A DNA stretch of 64,000 nt from Chryseobacterium oncorhynchi (lineage in GTDB: Bacteria; Bacteroidota; Bacteroidia; Flavobacteriales; Weeksellaceae), in assembly GCF_002899895.1 (NCBI RefSeq), contig NZ_PPEI02000006.1:1-64000 (forward strand). Reading direction: 5' to 3'. Each line of letters opens with the position of its first letter. Positions within the stretch are counted from its first letter, which is position 1. Of the stretch, positions 60,858-64,000 are shown in pieces. The translations under genes and the position numbers were made by a program. The notes under the pieces were generated by a model, which was not told where the DNA came from, did not search any database, and saw only the letters and a list, made by a program, of their open reading frames with translations.

Positions 60858-62465
60858 ATGGACTTTAGATATCAGGATCCGTATCCGATTCAGAAGGATG
60901 ATACGGTGTATAAAAAACTTACATCAGATTATGTAAAGGTTGAAAAACTGGGTGACAGAGAAATTTTGACAATTGACCCAAAAGGATTGGAATTATTGGC
61001 TGAAGAAGCTATGGCAGACGTTTCCTTTATGTTACGTTCTTCACACTTGGAAAGCCTTAAAAGAATCATTGATGATCCTGAAGCTACAGATAATGACAGA
61101 TTTGTTGCCTACAACCTACTACAGAATGCTGCCGTAGCTGCAGAGGGAGCTCTTCCTTCTTGTCAGGATACAGGTACAGCTATTGTAATGGGTAAGAAAG
61201 GTGAAAACGTATACACCGGAGTAGATGATGGTGAATTCTTAAGCCGTGGGATCTTTAATACCTACCAGAAAAGAAATCTAAGATATTCTCAGGTAGTGCC
61301 TTTAACTATGTTTGATGAGAAAAACTCGGGATCAAACCTTCCTGCACAGATCGATATTTATGCTAAAAAAGGAGATTATTATGAGTTCCTTTTCCTTACA
61401 AAAGGAGGAGGTTCTGCGAATAAAACATTCCTATACCAAAAGACAAAATCTTTACTGAACGAAAAATCTCTTGAAGAATTTGTGAAAGAGAAAATTTCAG
61501 ATTTAGGTACGGCAGCTTGTCCGCCATATCACTTAGCATTGGTAATCGGGGGAACTTCAGCAGAAGCAAACCTTGCAACAGTGAAGAAAGCTTCAGCAAA
61601 ATACTATGATAATCTTCCAACAGAGGGAAATGAAGCTGGTCAGGCTTTCAGAGACCTTGAATGGGAAGCTAAAGTTCAGAAAATTTGCCAGGAAAGTGCA
61701 ATTGGAGCACAGTTTGGGGGGAAATATCTTACTCACGACGTAAGAGTAATCAGACTTCCGAGACATGCCGCATCTTGTCCAGTAGGAATGGGTGTTTCTT
61801 GTTCTGCAGACAGAAATATCAAGGGGAAAATTACAAAAGAAGGGATTTTCCTTGAACAATTGGAACAAGATCCGAAAAGATTCTTACCTGCTACACCACC
61901 ACATTTGGAGGAGGCCGTTGAGGTTAATTTGAACAAACCAATGCCTGAAATTTTAGCAGAACTTTCAAAATATCCAATCAAGACAAGATTAAAATTAAAC
62001 GGAACATTGATCGTGGCAAGAGATATTGCTCATGCTAAGATCAAGGAAATCATCGATAGCGGTAAACCAATGCCTGAATATTTCAAAAACCACCCAATCT
62101 ACTATGCGGGACCTGCAAAAACACCAGAGGGAATGGCTTCAGGAAGTTTCGGGCCTACTACAGCAGGAAGAATGGACGTTTATGTTGATGAATTCCAGAG
62201 CCACGGAGGAAGTATGATTATGCTGGCAAAAGGAAACAGAAGTAAGGATGTTGCTGATGCTTGTAATAAATATGGAGGTTTCTATCTTGGATCAATCGGG
62301 GGACCGGCTGCTATTCTTGCAAAAGACAATATTGTGTCTGTAGATGTAGTAGACTTCCCGGAATTAGGGATGGAAGCCGTAAGAAAAATTGAGGTGAAAG
62401 ACTTCCCGGCATTCATCATTACCGATGATAAAGGAAACGATTTCTTTGCAAATCTTGCCCACTAA
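60858..62465 (+). CDS. fumA: Class I fumarate hydratase (FumA/B type)
   Basis: A 535-residue single-chain, 4Fe-4S-dependent fumarase. The alpha-type part (about 60-320) has [47 protein letters not shown] and [16 protein letters not shown], with Cys residues suited to hold the cluster. The beta-type C-terminal part has [31 protein letters not shown] and [16 protein letters not shown]. Such enzymes are active under reducing or low-oxygen conditions. It is divergent from fumC. Confidence 0.94.
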   Translation: MDFRYQDPYPIQKDDTVYKKLTSDYVKVEKLGDREILTIDPKGLELLAEEAMADVSFMLRSSHLESLKRIIDDPEATDNDRFVAYNLLQNAAVAAEGALPSCQDTGTAIVMGKKGENVYTGVDDGEFLSRGIFNTYQKRNLRYSQVVPLTMFDEKNSGSNLPAQIDIYAKKGDYYEFLFLTKGGGSANKTFLYQKTKSLLNEKSLEEFVKEKISDLGTAACPPYHLALVIGGTSAEANLATVKKASAKYYDNLPTEGNEAGQAFRDLEWEAKVQKICQESAIGAQFGGKYLTHDVRVIRLPRHAASCPVGMGVSCSADRNIKGKITKEGIFLEQLEQDPKRFLPATPPHLEEAVEVNLNKPMPEILAELSKYPIKTRLKLNGTLIVARDIAHAKIKEIIDSGKPMPEYFKNHPIYYAGPAKTPEGMASGSFGPTTAGRMDVYVDEFQSHGGSMIMLAKGNRSKDVADACNKYGGFYLGSIGGPAAILAKDNIVSVDVVDFPELGMEAVRKIEVKDFPAFIITDDKGNDFFANLAH

Positions 62466-62532
62466 TTAGTTTAAAATTAAAATAAATTAGAAAATAGAGC
62501 CTGTATCTTTTGTGTGAAAAGGAAAAAAGTTC

Positions 62533-62540
62533 TATTTTTG
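62533..62540 (+). promoter_or_regulatory. -7 promoter box of the gene at 62560
   Basis: TATTTTTG, 20 bases before the ATG, in the short gap after the class I fumarase. Confidence 0.55.
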
Positions 62541-62559
62541 CCTAAAATCTTTAAGAGAT

Positions 62560-62844
62560 ATGATAACGATTTTATCAGCATTTTGGCCGTTCTACCAGTT
62601 CCTATGGACTGTATTCTTCATTACTATGTTCTTAGTGGGGTTCTGGTGTATTTTTATGTTCTTCGGATTAGTAATCCCAATGTGGCTAACTGAAGGTTTG
62701 AAAGAGTACTTCGGAAAAGTTAAGCCTTTCGATCCTGAAGATATCAGAAGAAAACTTGTTTCTGAGCAGGAAGGTGTAGAAGTAATCTACAGCCAGCCTA
62801 AAGGAAACGGACCTTTCATTCACGATCACGGACATCATCATTAA
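62560..62844 (+). CDS. Small membrane protein with His-rich tail
   Basis: 94 residues with two close hydrophobic segments (FWPFYQFLWTVFFITMFLVGFWCIFMFFGLVI), then a charged part (GLKEYFGKVKPFDPEDIRRKLVSEQEG) and a tail IHDHGHHH that could bind metal. I do not recognise a named family. It has its own promoter and shares a terminator with the convergent AraC gene. A role in metal handling is only an idea. Confidence 0.7.
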   Translation: MITILSAFWPFYQFLWTVFFITMFLVGFWCIFMFFGLVIPMWLTEGLKEYFGKVKPFDPEDIRRKLVSEQEGVEVIYSQPKGNGPFIHDHGHHH

Positions 62845-62908
62845 TTGATTGTCATTGCTTTTTCACCTTAATTCTGAAAAAGTAATATCAGAGCAAAACA
62901 ACATATAT

Positions 62909-62937
62909 AAACCGCTTAATTTTTTTAGGCGGTTTTT
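62909..62937. terminator. Bidirectional terminator
   Basis: AAACCGCTTAA and TTAGGCGGTTT pair (one G-T) around T5, followed by T5; between convergent genes. Confidence 0.85.
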
Positions 62938-63798
62938 CTATTTATTATTCCTCAGGTGCTCAGGAGATACTCCGAACTTCTTTTTAAAGGCACGGGTAAA
63001 GTTCTGAATGTACTCATAGCCACACTCAATGGCTATTTCCTTAATCATAATCTCCTTATCGGTGATTAATTTTTTTGCCCTCAGCATTCTAAGTTCCGAA
63101 ATATAGTGTGAAATAGTGGTATGATATTCTGCCTTAAATTCCTTTCTGATCATATTCTGATTAACACCCATAAGCTTTCCGATTTCTTCTGCCTTAATAT
63201 TTCGGTGGTAATTTTCATCAATAAACTTTTTGACCATTTCAGGATTCTTGGATGTTGATTCCAGCAAATTTTTTTCATTGAACTGTTCAAAAATAAGGAT
63301 CAGAAGTTTGATGATCTTGGCTTCAATAAATAATTTCTGCATCACTCCCTTTTTAGAAGAGCTTAAAATTTCCTGTAATATTATATGCATTTCTACAGTC
63401 ATATTCGGGGGAGTTGCTTTCTGGAGGAAAACAAAATTATTATGAATCATACTTTTCAGGATCTCTGCTCCTTCATCATTGGATTCAGAGTAAATCAGGT
63501 TTGAAACATACCTATAGTTGAGCTGAATGTGTAAATATTTTAAACTTTCCGGATCTTCAGTCCATAGTTCAGCATTGCTGTCCTGTGATGAGTAATGAAG
63601 AATGTATTGATTTTTTTTGAACACTAATTGTGTACCGCAGTCATGAGCTTTCAGATTGACATTAGGACTCAATAAAAAAAGAAGATTAAAGCTAGATTGA
63701 TCTTCATGAATAGATGATCTCGAAATCCTTTCAGAATCGGGGTCTTCCTGTATTACAATCTCGATGTTATCGGATTTAAACACTCTTTCATTTCTCAT
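62938..63798 (-). CDS. AraC family transcriptional regulator
   Basis: A 286-residue regulator. The N-terminal part (about 1-170) is a cupin-like/unknown effector domain. The C-terminal AraC HTH pair is clear: FIDENYHRNIKAEEIGKLMGVNQNMIRKEFKAEYHTTISHYISELRMLRAKKLITDKEIMIKEIAIECGYEYIQNFTRAFKKKFGVSPEHLR. The ATG at 63798 was chosen over an in-frame ATG at 63843. It is divergent from the gene starting at 63944 and may control it. Confidence 0.9.
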   Translation of the reverse strand: MRNERVFKSDNIEIVIQEDPDSERISRSSIHEDQSSFNLLFLLSPNVNLKAHDCGTQLVFKKNQYILHYSSQDSNAELWTEDPESLKYLHIQLNYRYVSNLIYSESNDEGAEILKSMIHNNFVFLQKATPPNMTVEMHIILQEILSSSKKGVMQKLFIEAKIIKLLILIFEQFNEKNLLESTSKNPEMVKKFIDENYHRNIKAEEIGKLMGVNQNMIRKEFKAEYHTTISHYISELRMLRAKKLITDKEIMIKEIAIECGYEYIQNFTRAFKKKFGVSPEHLRNNK

Positions 63799-63893
63799 AC
63801 AAGAAAATTTACGGTTATGGTACAACTTAAAGTAAATCCTCAATAGGATAACTAAAAGTTGGGAAATGATAACCCGGAATTAATTACGAGGAG

Positions 63894-63901
63894 TACTTTT
63901 G
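63894..63901 (+). promoter_or_regulatory. -7 promoter box of the gene at 63944
   Basis: TACTTTTG, 43 bases before the ATG, in the divergent region next to the AraC gene. Confidence 0.5.
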
Positions 63902-63943
63902 CGCAAAATTAAATTAAATTTAGAATAATTAAAAATAATATTT

Positions 63944-64000
63944 ATGATTGGAGATTTATATTTTGCAGTAAGAAGACTGGGAGTAGGAATAATATTAATA
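63944..64000 (+). CDS. Start of an unidentified protein (cut by the window end)
   Basis: ATG followed by an open frame to the end of the window. The visible residues MIGDLYFAVRRLGVGIILI are hydrophobic, suggesting a membrane or secreted protein. A promoter box supports it. Too short to identify; divergent from an AraC regulator. Confidence 0.5.
   Translation, partial: MIGDLYFAVRRLGVGIILI

Noticed and set aside
1-64000. CRISPR arrays, IS elements, prophage or integrase genes
   Set aside because: No regular spacer-repeat pattern, transposase, integrase or phage structural gene was found on either strand.

Overview
The window reads as chromosomal DNA of a low-GC Bacteroidota, most likely family Weeksellaceae and probably Chryseobacterium. 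The evidence is Bacteroidota -7 promoter boxes (TAnnTTTG) in front of many genes, a type IX secretion sorting tail, a DUF5686 TonB-family protein, a standalone lysA, an L21 protein with a long C-terminal extension, and three short Cys-rich peptides with the bacteriocin-like leader typical of Chryseobacterium. No phage, IS element, CRISPR array or integrase was seen. Most genes are housekeeping or conserved flavobacterial genes.

Layout. 1-75 is the end of a 5S rRNA with its terminator. A bacteriocin-like peptide gene (534-698, minus) and an Fe(II)/2OG-type oxygenase follow. Next come menD, a GLUG-repeat secreted protein, pabB-pabC, two related membrane proteins, an AI-2E family transporter, a DUF3820 protein and uvrB (to 11.9 kb). 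From 12 to 25 kb lie a PQQ-type sugar dehydrogenase lipoprotein, a TonB-dependent receptor, a PatB/MalY lyase plus FAD monooxygenase operon, tryptophanase, DUF502, miaE, an acyltransferase, a zinc protease, rplU-rpmA and two tandem six-Cys peptides. From 25 to 38.7 kb lie DUF5686, a duplicated tRNA-Asn, rseP, a DUF6646 protein, an amidase, a persulfide/rhodanese/thioredoxin operon, a HerA-like ATPase, a DnaQ-type exonuclease with a decayed GIY-YIG-like domain, and lysA behind a short lysine-rich leader ORF and terminator. From 38.8 to 49.2 kb lie poxB, three TonB-C-like secreted proteins around miaB, a TPR protein, a sigma-54 activator, a membrane protein, lptE and an acidic repeat protein. 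From 49.2 to 64 kb lie DUF4126, tatD-type/tcdA/rnpA, a TetR regulator, bamD-rpoZ-coaBC-DUF4835-recN, a Dyp peroxidase, two divergent fumarases of different classes, a His-tailed membrane protein, an AraC regulator and the start of a divergent gene.

How the genes work together. Envelope biogenesis is prominent (bamD, lptE, rseP, DUF5686, TonB receptor, TonB-C domain proteins). tRNA maturation and anticodon-loop modification is represented by miaB, miaE, tcdA and rnpA. Menaquinone (menD), folate (pabB/pabC), CoA (coaBC) and lysine (lysA) synthesis feed central metabolism, with quinone-linked pyruvate oxidation (poxB) and two fumarases. Sulfur-stress handling is suggested by the persulfide dioxygenase-rhodanese operon.

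Most notable for follow-up are the possible leader-peptide attenuator of lysA, the paired six-Cys peptides missed by ordinary ORF cut-offs, the degenerate GIY-YIG-like domain behind an intact exonuclease, a 15-bp inverted repeat ending in the start codon of the TonB receptor, and the acidic protein with four copies of a short SF-centred motif downstream of lptE. All identifications come from reading motifs by eye; no database search was run.
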